A program made the position numbers and the translations under genes. Shown here piece after piece: positions 47,180-54,860 of a stretch of 64,000 bases of DNA. Within the stretch, counting starts at the first letter, position 1. Each line of letters starts with the position of its first letter. Below the pieces are notes generated by a model that was not told the origin of the DNA, ran no database searches, and saw nothing but the letters and a program-made list of their open reading frames with translations. Source of the DNA: Burkholderiales bacterium (GTDB lineage Bacteria > Pseudomonadota > Gammaproteobacteria > Burkholderiales > Burkholderiaceae_C); assembly GCA_016213265.1 (NCBI GenBank), contig JACRBA010000132.1, positions 1 through 64,000 of the forward strand, read 5' to 3'.

Positions 47180-47523
47180 GCCGCCGCCTCCACGTTCAGC
47201 TCCTTGACGCGGCGCATCGCCCGCAGGATGCCAGACTGCGTGATTCCGAACCGCTCGGCAGCCGCCGCCCACGTTGAGCCGTCCACCAGGATGGCGCGCA
47301 GCGCGTCCTTCGTGTTGGGTCGCATCGGCACATGCGCTGTGTGCTCCTCGAACGCGGCCGGCGTCATCATCCTGGCGTTGCGCGCCTTGGCCTCGGCGAA
47401 CGCCTCATCGTAGGTGGGGGCGACGAACAGGCCGCCGCCCACCATGCCGTGCTCGTCGCCGCGGCGGATGCCGAAGCCGCCCGTTCGTGCATATCGAACG
47501 ACGCGCCAGGTCTTCGTGCTCAT
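47176..47523 (-). CDS. Prophage protein with TrfB/KorA-like helix-turn-helix
   Basis: The 115-residue protein has a basic N-terminal part and a C-terminal stretch ALRAILVDGSTWAAAAERFG leading into ITQSGILRAMRRV. This resembles the KorA/TrfB-type DNA-binding helix-turn-helix. It ends the second leftward block and may be a local regulator. The start at 47523 (MSTKTWRVVRY) overlaps the deacetylase stop by ATGA. Confidence 0.6.
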   Translation of the reverse strand: MSTKTWRVVRYARTGGFGIRRGDEHGMVGGGLFVAPTYDEAFAEAKARNARMMTPAAFEEHTAHVPMRPNTKDALRAILVDGSTWAAAAERFGITQSGILRAMRRVKELNVEAAA

Positions 47524-48392
47524 GCGTCCTCCCGTTTCAGGTAGATGTCGTGGAACCCCTGCATGGTTTGCCTGTGGATGGCCAGCACCGGCTCGATGCT
47601 GCCAGCCAGGTCGCGTTGGTAGCCTCCGGCCAGGTTCCACACCAAGGGGATGTCGTAGTCGCGCGCCGTGCGGAACACCAGGCGGTCACGCCGGCTCAGC
47701 TCGTCGCTGGTGAAGCGCCCGCCAAGCGGGTCATCGACGTGCTGGTCGGCGCCGGCCTGGTACAGCACCAGCTCGCAGCCGTCGCGGGCCATCAGCTTCA
47801 GCTGCAGCGCGGCCTCGCCGGGGGTCAGCGTGCGCTTCTGTGCGCCGGCGCTGTAGTGCATGACACGGTTGCCCAGCCGAAGACGGTCGATGATGTCCTG
47901 CGTGCCGTCGCCATGGTGGTGGTCGAAGTCGAGGATGCCCACCTTCTTCACGCCCTCGAACTTGAGCATGTGGACGGCCGTCACCATCAGGCCGTTGAAC
48001 GTGCAGTAGCCGTAGTTGCGGTCGAAGTGGGCGTGGTGAAAGCCGCTCGTCGGCGAGCAGGCGGCGACGCTGTGGTTGCCGCGGCGCCAGAGTTCCATCA
48101 CGAAGCGGGCGGCGGAGAGCATGGAGCCCACGGTGTAGGGCAGCGAGGCGGCCACGTCGGGGCTGGTGTTGCCGAAGCCGTTGGCCACCCGGCCGGCGAG
48201 CACGTCCCGCACATAGGCCAGGTCGTGCGCCAGGGCGATGGTGTGCTCCGAGGCGGGGCGCACCTTGAGCATGTGCAGCGGGAACCGCGTGCTCCAGTCG
48301 AGCACCGCCGCGGCCGGCTTGGCGGCGCTCGGCGAGAACGAGCTGGTCGTGGCCGCCATGCGGGGGTCGAATGCGACGGGGATCTTGTTCAC
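47520..48392 (-). CDS. Histone-deacetylase-family enzyme (prophage moron)
   Basis: This 290-residue protein has the arginase/deacetylase fold signatures: SPTSGFHHAHFDRNYGYCTF, GILDFDHHHGDGTQDI and YQAGADQHVDDPLGG. The Zn ligands D, H and D and the paired His are in place, so it should be an active deacetylase or acetylpolyamine amidohydrolase. The GTG start at 48392 overlaps the upstream stop (GTGA), so it is part of the phage operon rather than a stray host gene. The substrate is unknown; host proteins, polyamines or other acyl-amines are candidates. Confidence 0.88.
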   Translation of the reverse strand: MNKIPVAFDPRMAATTSSFSPSAAKPAAAVLDWSTRFPLHMLKVRPASEHTIALAHDLAYVRDVLAGRVANGFGNTSPDVAASLPYTVGSMLSAARFVMELWRRGNHSVAACSPTSGFHHAHFDRNYGYCTFNGLMVTAVHMLKFEGVKKVGILDFDHHHGDGTQDIIDRLRLGNRVMHYSAGAQKRTLTPGEAALQLKLMARDGCELVLYQAGADQHVDDPLGGRFTSDELSRRDRLVFRTARDYDIPLVWNLAGGYQRDLAGSIEPVLAIHRQTMQGFHDIYLKREDA

Positions 48393-48574
48393 GAAACCTC
48401 CATGTAGATGTCGTCGTCTGCCGGGCACACCTCGCGGACCTCCTCGATGCGGTCACGAGGCGTCAGCTGCAGCCTGGCGGCGTTGCATGCGGCCTCCTCG
48501 CTGCTCGCGGTAAGCAGCAGCCGCGTCATGTAGTTGCCCTGCCAGTTGTAGCAGCGCAGGTAGTAGAGCTTCAT
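48389..48574 (-). CDS. Small prophage protein
   Basis: The 61-residue product (MKLYYLRCYNWQGNYMTRLL, LQLTPRDRIEEVREV) overlaps the deacetylase gene by GTGA and the next gene by ATGA. No motif was recognised. Confidence 0.55.
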   Translation of the reverse strand: MKLYYLRCYNWQGNYMTRLLLTASSEEAACNAARLQLTPRDRIEEVREVCPADDDIYMEVS

Positions 48575-48894
48575 GCGATTGATCCCTTTCCGCTCGTGGC
48601 CTTGGCGATGGCGGCGCGGGCGTCCTCAATGGCGAGCAGCACAGCCCGCTCGTAGTCGGTGCGGACGCCTCGCCCGCAGTAGGCGCTGGTCAGTGCGCTG
48701 CCGACGCCGAACCAAAACCGTTCTCGGCGTGGCGTGCTGGGGGCTACGATGTATCGGCCAGCGCGGTGACGACCGCCGCCGTTGGAACGGTTGTATGCGG
48801 CCACGTCGGGGTTCATGAAGCGCTCAGCAAGGAGTGCTGCGACCCGAATGGTGCGGTGTGTGAGGCCGTGCCCCGGCGTGTGAGCGGCGCTCAT
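48571..48894 (-). CDS. Prophage hypothetical protein
   Basis: The 107-residue protein has THRTIRVAALLAERFMNPD, YIVAPSTPRRERFWFGVGSA and a helical C-terminus (YERAVLLAIEDARAAIAKA). It is coupled on both sides by short overlaps. No family was recognised. Confidence 0.55.
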   Translation of the reverse strand: MSAAHTPGHGLTHRTIRVAALLAERFMNPDVAAYNRSNGGGRHRAGRYIVAPSTPRRERFWFGVGSALTSAYCGRGVRTDYERAVLLAIEDARAAIAKATSGKGSIA

Positions 48895-49079
48895 GCTGCA
48901 CCCCCTTGCAGCTCGCCGCGGATGCGCTGGATGCGGGCATCCAGCATGGCGACAGCGTGCTCCATGTATTCGCGCTCTGCCAGCGCCTCGACGCGGGCTC
49001 GCTCGGCGTCGCTGAGCTGGCGCTGCAGCATCTCGATGGGAGTGGGTGTGCGCAGCAGGCGCTTGATGGCTTCCACCAT
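48891..49079 (-). CDS. Small coiled-coil prophage protein
   Basis: The 62-residue protein is a predicted coiled coil throughout (MLQRQLSDAERARVEALAE, HAVAMLDARIQRIRGEL). It follows the peptidase gene by 17 bp. It could be a dimerising accessory protein; there is no direct clue to function. Confidence 0.6.
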   Translation of the reverse strand: MVEAIKRLLRTPTPIEMLQRQLSDAERARVEALAEREYMEHAVAMLDARIQRIRGELQGGAA

Positions 49080-49096
49080 GGTGTGTCCTCCGTAGG

Positions 49097-50116
49097 TCAG
49101 GCGTGTTGCTTGCGGAACCACTCGCGGAACTTGGCGCCGTCAGGGTCCACCGCGAACGGGTCATTGGGGTCGAAGTCGTCGCCGGGCTCGGTGTCGGCCA
49201 CGTCCTCGGCCGTGATGCCCAGGCCGCCCCAGCCGTTGAGCATGGGCATCTCTTGCAGGTCATCGTCGCCCGGCTCGCGCACCGTGGGCAGCGCATCGAA
49301 GTCGATGGCCAGCACGGCGCCGAACAGCATCTGCAGGTGCTGCGTGTCCAGGCTCTCGCGGTCGCCGTGCTCGTTCTCGTAGCCCACCGAGACGTTGGTG
49401 CACTCGGGGATGATGTCGGTGAACTCGGCGGTGTCGGTGTAGATGCCGGTGTCGTCGGGCATGTAGAGCATGCCCTGGTCGTTCAGCGCAGTGGACAGCG
49501 CCTCGCCGAATGCTTCCGAAGCGCACCGGCCGCGGCCCTGGTGCGTGATGACGCTCGTGGTGCCGCGCCGGTCGAACGCGATGGCGCGGTCGAATTCGGC
49601 TAGCAGCTCGGCGTGGAAGTCAGCCAGGTGCCTGGCGCCGACGCCGCCGCATTCCTCGCCTCGGGTGAAGACGTAGTAGGCCGGCTTGCGGGCGGCGATC
49701 AGGCCAGCCAGGATCGCCACGCCAGCCCCATCGTCGGCGCCGAGGGCGTTGTCTCGGGTGCTGACGAACACGGGTCGTCGCGTCTTCTTCCCGACCATCG
49801 GCATGCCGTTGGGGCCGAGCTTGGGAACCTGCGGGCCGGCAGGGATCGCTTTCCAGGTTGGCGTCGAATCGTCGAAGGCATTGATGCCGCCCTTCGTGTG
49901 CACCGTATCGACGTGGGCCACGAACAGCGTGGTGTGGCGACGCTCGGAGCGCAGGTCGATGTGCAGGTTGCCTGCTGCGTCGATCCAGGTGCGGTCCAGC
50001 AGGGCGTGGTCGACCAGCGCCGCCAACAGCATGCCCTCCTCGCGGCTGCCGTAGGGCCGCTTGAGGGACAGGGCACGGCGCAGGGTGTCCATCAGGACGT
50101 GTTGGGGAGTGGTCAT
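49097..50116 (-). CDS. Phage-encoded M20/M28-type zinc metallopeptidase
   Basis: This 339-residue protein has the di-zinc peptidase motifs FVAHVDTVH, LGADDGAGVAIL, TRGEECGGVGA and AFDRRGT, close to M20/M28/M42 exopeptidases. It ends in an acidic tail rich in Asp and Glu. No signal peptide is present, so it should act in the cytoplasm. It lies between a Cys-rich repeat protein and small genes in the second leftward block. A peptidase or amidohydrolase in a prophage may be an auxiliary or defence-related moron; its target is unknown. Confidence 0.8.
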   Translation of the reverse strand: MTTPQHVLMDTLRRALSLKRPYGSREEGMLLAALVDHALLDRTWIDAAGNLHIDLRSERRHTTLFVAHVDTVHTKGGINAFDDSTPTWKAIPAGPQVPKLGPNGMPMVGKKTRRPVFVSTRDNALGADDGAGVAILAGLIAARKPAYYVFTRGEECGGVGARHLADFHAELLAEFDRAIAFDRRGTTSVITHQGRGRCASEAFGEALSTALNDQGMLYMPDDTGIYTDTAEFTDIIPECTNVSVGYENEHGDRESLDTQHLQMLFGAVLAIDFDALPTVREPGDDDLQEMPMLNGWGGLGITAEDVADTEPGDDFDPNDPFAVDPDGAKFREWFRKQHA

Positions 50117-50117
50117 G

Positions 50118-51611
50118 TCATTCCTCCTCGGCCGTGGCCGGAGCGTTGTCGGGGTGGTAGAGCAGGCCGTCCACTTCGACGTGCTCGATGCTGTCGGGGA
50201 ACCACTGGCCGGAGCCCTCGCAGTACCAGGCATCTGCCTTCAGGCACCAGCTTCCATCGGCGAGCTGGGTGATGTCATCGCTGTCCGGGTGGTAGGTGTC
50301 GCCGTCGATGTCGATGGGCTCGATGTTGGTCGAGTACCAGCGACCGGAGCCCTCGCACTGCCACGCCTCGTCATCGTGGACATAGCCCTCGTCCTCGGTG
50401 TCGCGGCAGTCGTCGAAGTGATACCACCTGCCGCGGATCGGGCAGTGGATGGCGTCGTCCTCGCGGCAGTAGTCGCCGTCGGCAAGCTCCACGATGTTGT
50501 TGTAGGACAGGTAGTCCTTGTGGAACCAATCGCCACTCACATCCACCGCATCGTCCTGGTGGACGTAGTAGTCCATGCCGTTGCGGCCGGTCGCTTGGAC
50601 AAACTCATCGCTGCAGCACGGACCAACGAAGTTCTCCTCGTGGTAGCCGGCCCACAGGCCGTGCTCGGTGCTGCTGTGCATCTCACCGCAGTGCGAGCAC
50701 TCGTGTCGCTCATTCGGCGACGCGCTGCCATCGGTGTTGTCGCAGGTGAACTCGCCGTCGTCGGTGATTTCAAGCCAGCTGCTGTATTCGTTGACCTGAT
50801 CGTTGCCGCCGTCGATGTACGGGGCGCGGAACCCGTTGCTGTTTCTGGCGTCGATGCGGGCCAGCGTGGCACCATGGGGCCAGCTGCTGCGGTGAACGTA
50901 GCCCTGCTCGTCCAACCAAGCCTCCAGGCCATGATCGGCTTCGCTGTATTCCTCGGTCACGCCATCACTGCAGAAGCAGCGGCGGTAGGTGCGGACATAG
51001 CAGCCCTTGGCATCTTCCTCGCCGTGCCTGGCGACGAAGGCATCGCCGACATACACCAGCGCCCGGCCGTCGATCCGGCCGTCGTCGTTGAACCGCACCG
51101 CCATGCGCCAGCCGTGTTCCGGGGCATAGGCCAGGTAGGGGTGGCCGCTCTGCTCGGCGCACTCGGCGGTCGGCTCGCTGATGTCCCACCGCATGCAGGA
51201 CCGCGGCCCTTGCTCGACGCCGCGGATGATGCCGTCCATGGTGTCCCACAGAGCGAAGCCGCTCTTGTTGGACGACAGCTCCACCATGTCGCGGATGACG
51301 TGATCCGGCAGGCTGGGCCAGTGGCGCTTGAGGTACTTGCCCGGCGTGGTGACGACCTGGCGATCCGCCTCGCCGGCACGGTCGTCCTTGGTGTACGCCA
51401 GGCGCTTGCCGTCTTCGCTCAGGTGCGGCCACTCCAGCACCAGCTGGTGCCAGTCGGTCGGCCGCAGGCCCTTGTCGATCACCTTCACCACCGCGGGGTG
51501 CAGGCCGGCGGCCAGTTGCTCGCGCTTGTGCCAAGGGCGGCTGTGATAGAGCACGTCGCACAGCAGCACCACGTTGGACGCCAGTTCGCGGCTGATGGGG
51601 GTCGATTCCAT
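50118..51611 (-). CDS. Prophage protein with tandem Cys/Trp repeats
   Basis: This 497-residue acidic protein has an N-terminal half of unknown fold. A C-terminal half carries repeats of the form W-x-C-E-G-S-G-x-W-Y followed by an x-DG-x-x-YHxD segment (DEAWQCEGSGRWYSTNIEPI, DAWYCEGSGQWFPDSIEHV). Spaced Cys and His pairs (CSHCGEMH, CCSDEF) suggest zinc knuckles. Its gene is one base from the peptidase gene. Repeats make copy-number change likely. The role is not known; phage gene products with this repeat are uncharacterised. Confidence 0.75.
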   Translation of the reverse strand: MESTPISRELASNVVLLCDVLYHSRPWHKREQLAAGLHPAVVKVIDKGLRPTDWHQLVLEWPHLSEDGKRLAYTKDDRAGEADRQVVTTPGKYLKRHWPSLPDHVIRDMVELSSNKSGFALWDTMDGIIRGVEQGPRSCMRWDISEPTAECAEQSGHPYLAYAPEHGWRMAVRFNDDGRIDGRALVYVGDAFVARHGEEDAKGCYVRTYRRCFCSDGVTEEYSEADHGLEAWLDEQGYVHRSSWPHGATLARIDARNSNGFRAPYIDGGNDQVNEYSSWLEITDDGEFTCDNTDGSASPNERHECSHCGEMHSSTEHGLWAGYHEENFVGPCCSDEFVQATGRNGMDYYVHQDDAVDVSGDWFHKDYLSYNNIVELADGDYCREDDAIHCPIRGRWYHFDDCRDTEDEGYVHDDEAWQCEGSGRWYSTNIEPIDIDGDTYHPDSDDITQLADGSWCLKADAWYCEGSGQWFPDSIEHVEVDGLLYHPDNAPATAEEE

Positions 51612-51667
51612 GTTCTCTCCTCGGGTGACAGGGTGATCGAAAGGGTTGACAGGCAGGCAAGCGAAGG

Positions 51668-52042
51668 TCAGCTGCCGAGCAGGATCTGGCAGTAGCGCAG
51701 CACCTTGGCCTGGTCGCCATCGGACATGACCGCATCGGTCAAGCCCTCGAACCAGTCGTTGTGCAGCACCTTCACGCTGTCCGGCGAGCCGTGCTCGTCC
51801 AGGTCGCCGCGCAGCTCGACGTGCGGCCCGCCAGTGCAGAGCACGATGCGGAACTCAGCGTCGTCGGACTCGACGCCGGGCAGGTGCCAGCCGCTGCGCA
51901 CGCTGACCTCCAGCGGGTCTTGGTAGATGTCGTTCAGCGCCTGCTCTTGCGCATCGCTGTCGGCGGCGTTGTCGTAGGCGTCGATCAGCTCGACGATGCT
52001 GGCCACCTGGGCAGCGGCTTGTTCGAGGGATGACTGGCTCAT
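51668..52042 (-). CDS. Prophage hypothetical protein
   Basis: The 124-residue acidic protein has SSLEQAAAQVASIVELIDAY and DPLEVSVRSGWHLPG, with an immunity-protein-like composition. A terminator (52069-52092) lies just upstream, so it may be expressed mostly from its own promoter or by antitermination. No family was recognised. Confidence 0.6.
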   Translation of the reverse strand: MSQSSLEQAAAQVASIVELIDAYDNAADSDAQEQALNDIYQDPLEVSVRSGWHLPGVESDDAEFRIVLCTGGPHVELRGDLDEHGSPDSVKVLHNDWFEGLTDAVMSDGDQAKVLRYCQILLGS

Positions 52043-52068
52043 GCGTAGCTCCTTGATGCGGGAATGAA

Positions 52069-52092
52069 AAAGCCCGCCGGGTGGCGGGCTGT
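52069..52092 (-). terminator. Rho-independent terminator in the leftward operon
   Basis: On the minus strand AGCCCGCC pairs with GGCGGGCT around an ACCC loop and is followed by TTTTT. It lies between the genes at 52112 and 51668, so full expression of the downstream moron block would need antitermination or another promoter. Confidence 0.8.
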
Positions 52093-52111
52093 GTGGCGGG
52101 GTGCGGAGGGT

Positions 52112-52435
52112 CTAGTTCGGCGGCTCGGGTTGCACGTAGCTGATGGGCACGACCTCGCGGGTGCCGCCGTGCGTCGATCCGTTCTTGAACACCTTTTCCA
52201 CCTGATCGACGATCTGCATGCGCGAGTCCGCGTCGTCGTAGTTGAAGGCCGCGGCCTTGAACTTTTCGGTGCGGAAGTCGTCGCTGAGCTTGATGTCGGC
52301 CAGCTCCTGCTGCGCCTTCTTTTGCCGGTCGCCGAGCGCCAGGTAGTAGCTGGTGAGCATGTCGGCGAAGATGTCGCCATAGACCTCGGCGGTGCCGCCG
52401 TCCATGACGATCCTGATGCGGTTGGGTTGGCTCAT
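52112..52435 (-). CDS. Prophage hypothetical protein
   Basis: This 107-residue protein (RIRIVMDGGTAEVYGDIFAD, MLTSYYLALGDRQKKAQQEL) has an N-terminal beta strand pair and a helical middle. It overlaps the upstream gene by ATGA and is followed by a terminator. No function is known. Confidence 0.6.
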   Translation of the reverse strand: MSQPNRIRIVMDGGTAEVYGDIFADMLTSYYLALGDRQKKAQQELADIKLSDDFRTEKFKAAAFNYDDADSRMQIVDQVEKVFKNGSTHGGTREVVPISYVQPEPPN

Positions 52436-52698
52436 TGGTTCGTCTTTCGCATTCCAGCAAACGCGCCCACCGGGTACAGCTGCTGGCAGAAGTAGGGCGA
52501 TGGGTCGGCGTCGTAGTCATCGCGGTGCGTGACGACAACGATGTAGTGGTCGAAGGTTCCATCGACCACGAAGTTCTGGTTGTCGATCAACTCCTGCTTG
52601 TGTGCGCTATCACCAAGCTGGTTCTTTTCGTTCAGCTGGACGATGCCTCCGTACTTCCACTTGCCGCTAGGGGTGAACAGGTTGACGTTGACTTTCAT
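52432..52698 (-). CDS. Prophage hypothetical protein
   Basis: The 88-residue protein (MKVNVNLFTPSGKWKYGGIV, DHYIVVVTHRDDYDADP) looks like a small beta-rich domain. It is coupled to both neighbours by ATGA overlaps in the leftward operon. Nothing further can be said. Confidence 0.6.
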   Translation of the reverse strand: MKVNVNLFTPSGKWKYGGIVQLNEKNQLGDSAHKQELIDNQNFVVDGTFDHYIVVVTHRDDYDADPSPYFCQQLYPVGAFAGMRKTNQ

Positions 52699-53150
52699 GC
52701 AGCCTCCTTCGGCGGGTCGTTGAAGCACTCGTCACCCACCTTGTAGCCGGCTCGGCGCAGCGCCAGGCCGACAGGGGTGGGCAGGAAGTAGGCGCCGTCG
52801 TAGTCGATCAGCTCGCGGTTCTCGAACTGCAGGCCGCCTTCGCCGCCGGTGTCGCGCTCGAAGTAGCCGTAGCCGGCCATGGTGTCGATCTTCAGCGTGA
52901 AGCCGGGGAACGACAGGTCGCGGTCGAAGGTGTAGCCGCGAGGCTTGCCGCGCAGATGGTCGGCGCCATCCAGGGCAAACAGCGCGCGGCGCCGCATGTC
53001 CTCGGCGCGTCGGAACATCTCGGCAGCGTAGTGCTCCAGGCTGTCGGCCGGCTTCTTCGCGTCGATCAGCCAGACGTTGTGCTCTCGCTGGTCCGTCTTG
53101 ATGGTCGCGTAGTGGCGGTCGGCGCCAAAGCTCTTGATGTCCACCTGCAT
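52695..53150 (-). CDS. Prophage hypothetical protein
   Basis: The 151-residue protein (VDIKSFGADRHYATIKTDQ, LEHYAAEMFRRAEDMRRRA, FERDTGGEGGLQFENRELI) has a helical centre and a Gly-rich segment. It starts at 53150, one base after the stop of the gene upstream. No family was recognised. Confidence 0.6.
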   Translation of the reverse strand: MQVDIKSFGADRHYATIKTDQREHNVWLIDAKKPADSLEHYAAEMFRRAEDMRRRALFALDGADHLRGKPRGYTFDRDLSFPGFTLKIDTMAGYGYFERDTGGEGGLQFENRELIDYDGAYFLPTPVGLALRRAGYKVGDECFNDPPKEAA

Positions 53151-53151
53151 G

Positions 53152-53409
53152 TCAGCCCTCCTGGCAGATGAGGTCGCCGCCGGGCTCGGCAACGGGATTG
53201 GCGGCGGGCGCCCAGCGGCGGGGCTTCAGGCTGGCTACCGCCATGAGCAGCGCCTGGTCGAGCCGGCGGTGCGCCTGGCCCGCGGCTGCCGCGTTGTCGA
53301 GGCTGCAGTGCAGCATGTTGACCGCCGCGGCATTGGCGTAGGCCAGCGCAGCGTCGGCGACCGCCGTGCGCAGCTCCAGCGGCACGGCGGGGTTGTCGAG
53401 CAGGTTCAT
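53152..53409 (-). CDS. Prophage hypothetical protein
   Basis: The 85-residue protein is mainly helical (LRTAVADAALAYANAAAV, RRLDQALLMAVASL). It lies between short genes in the leftward block. No motif was found. Confidence 0.5.
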   Translation of the reverse strand: MNLLDNPAVPLELRTAVADAALAYANAAAVNMLHCSLDNAAAAGQAHRRLDQALLMAVASLKPRRWAPAANPVAEPGGDLICQEG

Positions 53410-53471
53410 CGGCTCTCCTTCGGGTTGATCGCACTGGCCAGCGCACCCTTCGATGCGCTGCGCCGCTACGG

Positions 53472-53585
53472 TCAGTAGGTCGGGACGTTCCACCACAGCC
53501 AGCTCATCGGCCGGCTGGTGTTGATGGCTCCGTTCAGTGCGTCGCGCCACTGGCGCCACGCCTCGGTCGTCAGCTCGTGGTTCAT
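53472..53585 (-). CDS. Very small prophage ORF
   Basis: A 37-residue frame (MNHELTTEAWRQWRDALNG, ending WWNVPTY) starts with an ATGA overlap on the gene upstream. It is short, but the coupling pattern matches real genes of this operon. Confidence 0.4.
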   Translation of the reverse strand: MNHELTTEAWRQWRDALNGAINTSRPMSWLWWNVPTY

Positions 53586-53668
53586 GAGGCCCTTTGTTGG
53601 CGGTTGAGCAGGGCGAACAGCGCCGGGTGGCGCCGGGCGATGGCGAGGCAGGAGTAGGTGCGGCGCAT
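53582..53668 (-). CDS. Very small prophage ORF
   Basis: A 28-residue basic frame (MRRTYSCLAIARRHPALF) is coupled by ATGA to the next small ORF. It follows the gene at 53685 by 16 bp. A coding role is plausible only from its position. Confidence 0.35.
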   Translation of the reverse strand: MRRTYSCLAIARRHPALFALLNRQQRAS

Positions 53669-53684
53669 CGGCGCTGTCCTCCGG

Positions 53685-53984
53685 TCAGTGGACGGTGGCG
53701 GCTTCGTCGCTGGGCTCGGCGTCGGCCGGCTCGGCGGGCTCGTTGGCGGGCACCAGGTCGGCCCACAGCTCGTTGCAGCGGGCAACGGCCTGGACGTGGG
53801 CCAGCCCGTCGTCGAGCGCGGCCTTGTAGGCGTCGGCCAGCATCGGGGCGATGCCCAGCTTGATGGCGCGCTTCGCACGGCGCGGCGAGCCGCCGGTGCC
53901 GTGGATGAGGTGGCGGATGTCCTGTTCGTTCATGCCGCGGGCGGCGGGGCGGACACGGGCAACCTTGGCGGTGATTTCTTGCAT
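53685..53984 (-). CDS. Prophage hypothetical protein, first gene of second leftward block
   Basis: The 99-residue protein has MNEQDIRHLIHGTGGSPRRA, an interior basic/helical segment (RAKRAIKLGIAPMLADAY) and an acidic C-terminus. It heads the leftward block transcribed from the promoter at 54329-54357, after a leader of about 340 nt. Its early position suggests a regulator or antiterminator, but no motif proves it. Confidence 0.55.
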   Translation of the reverse strand: MQEITAKVARVRPAARGMNEQDIRHLIHGTGGSPRRAKRAIKLGIAPMLADAYKAALDDGLAHVQAVARCNELWADLVPANEPAEPADAEPSDEAATVH

Positions 53985-54328
53985 GACTTGCTTCCTTGCG
54001 TTGAGTGAGGTGGGCACAGGGCTGGCTCGCAACCCTGTGACTGCCTCACGGCAGCTCTGGCGTATCCCCAAGCTCGTATGGGTTCCAGATCGCCGATTTG
54101 GTGTGCCCTCGGCGTACAGGCACTTGACCTCTCGCGCTCCCTGGCCACGTAGGAATCGGCCAGCTCATTGCGGTCCCCGCCTGGGCCTGCCGCGGCTACA
54201 CACCGCAGGGGCTTACTCGGTCGGCATCTTGTTGCCCGCTACCTTCGCGGGGGTCCGGCGATCGCAGGCTCGCCGTTGGCTACAAAGAGCGTCGGGAGAA
54301 GGCCGTCGCCGTCAACCGATGGGCCGAA

Positions 54329-54357
54329 CTGTAAACCGGAAAGGTTGAAGCCGTCAA
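54329..54357 (-). promoter_or_regulatory. Sigma-70-like leftward promoter
   Basis: On the minus strand TTGACG (54352-54357) and TTACAG (54329-54334) are 17 bp apart, a good consensus match. A GTCAACC half-site (54311-54317) lies just downstream and GGTTGAA-type sequence lies in the spacer. It should drive the block beginning at 53984. Confidence 0.65.
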
Positions 54358-54607
54358 GCGGTCAGTCAAGCAGCGACTCACCCTAAAGGGTGGAATATCC
54401 GACTACCTTGAAGGGTGAAGCCTTCGGCTTTGTGCGCGTGAACAGGAAGCCCAAGCCTTCGGCTTACCTGCCTGTGTGCCTGGCGGCCCCCGCATGGCGC
54501 TTGTGATGCGCTGGAGGGTGTGAGCCAGGGCGCAACGTGCTGTGCACTGAGCGCGCTCGAAGTGGGCGCGGAGGGCGCGATCGGTGTAACAAACACGCCC
54601 GAATCGT

Positions 54608-54734
54608 CCTGTTAACAGGGCTGTTTACAGGAGCCTGTTAACAGGACTGATGACAGGACTGATGAAAGGCTTTTGCCCCCACTTTGCCTATCGACTGGCC
54701 TGTTAACAGGGCTATCAACTGTCCTGTTACGAGG
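54608..54734. repeat. CCTGTTAACAGG palindrome cluster
   Basis: Three perfect 12-bp palindromes CCTGTTAACAGG (54608-54619, 54634-54645, 54699-54710) lie with degenerate copies (CTGTTTACAGG at 54621, CTGATGACAGG at about 54647, CCTGTTACGAGG at 54723). Spacing between copies is partly regular. This is typical of a binding array for a DNA-binding protein, either a replication initiator or a regulator other than the S24 repressor. Confidence 0.65.
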
Positions 54735-54860
54735 GGGAGATATAGAGATAGAGATAGAGAATACATATCGGGTACTTCGTACCCTCGTCGCCGGCGGTGC
54801 CGGCTCCGGCTGCCCCGAGGGGGTTGCAAGGAGTCAACCAAAAGGGGAGAATCGACCCCT

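Larger units (their letters stand above)
53985..54860. other. Divergent control region without genes
   Basis: This 876-bp stretch separates the leftward and rightward prophage blocks. It holds the leftward promoter (54329-54357), GTCAACC at 54311-54317, a stem AAGCC-TTC-GGCTT near 54418-54432, and the CCTGTTAACAGG cluster (54608-54734). It also holds a GAGATA microsatellite (about 54738-54760) and an inverted GTCAACC/GGTTGAC pair near the rightward start (54833-54839 and 54869-54875). I see no convincing gene in it. It is the best candidate in view for an extra origin or master switch. Confidence 0.6.

Noticed and set aside
47520-48392. Histone-deacetylase gene as host chromosome between two prophages
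   Set aside because: Short overlaps with flanking phage-type genes on both sides and uniform direction place it inside one phage operon.
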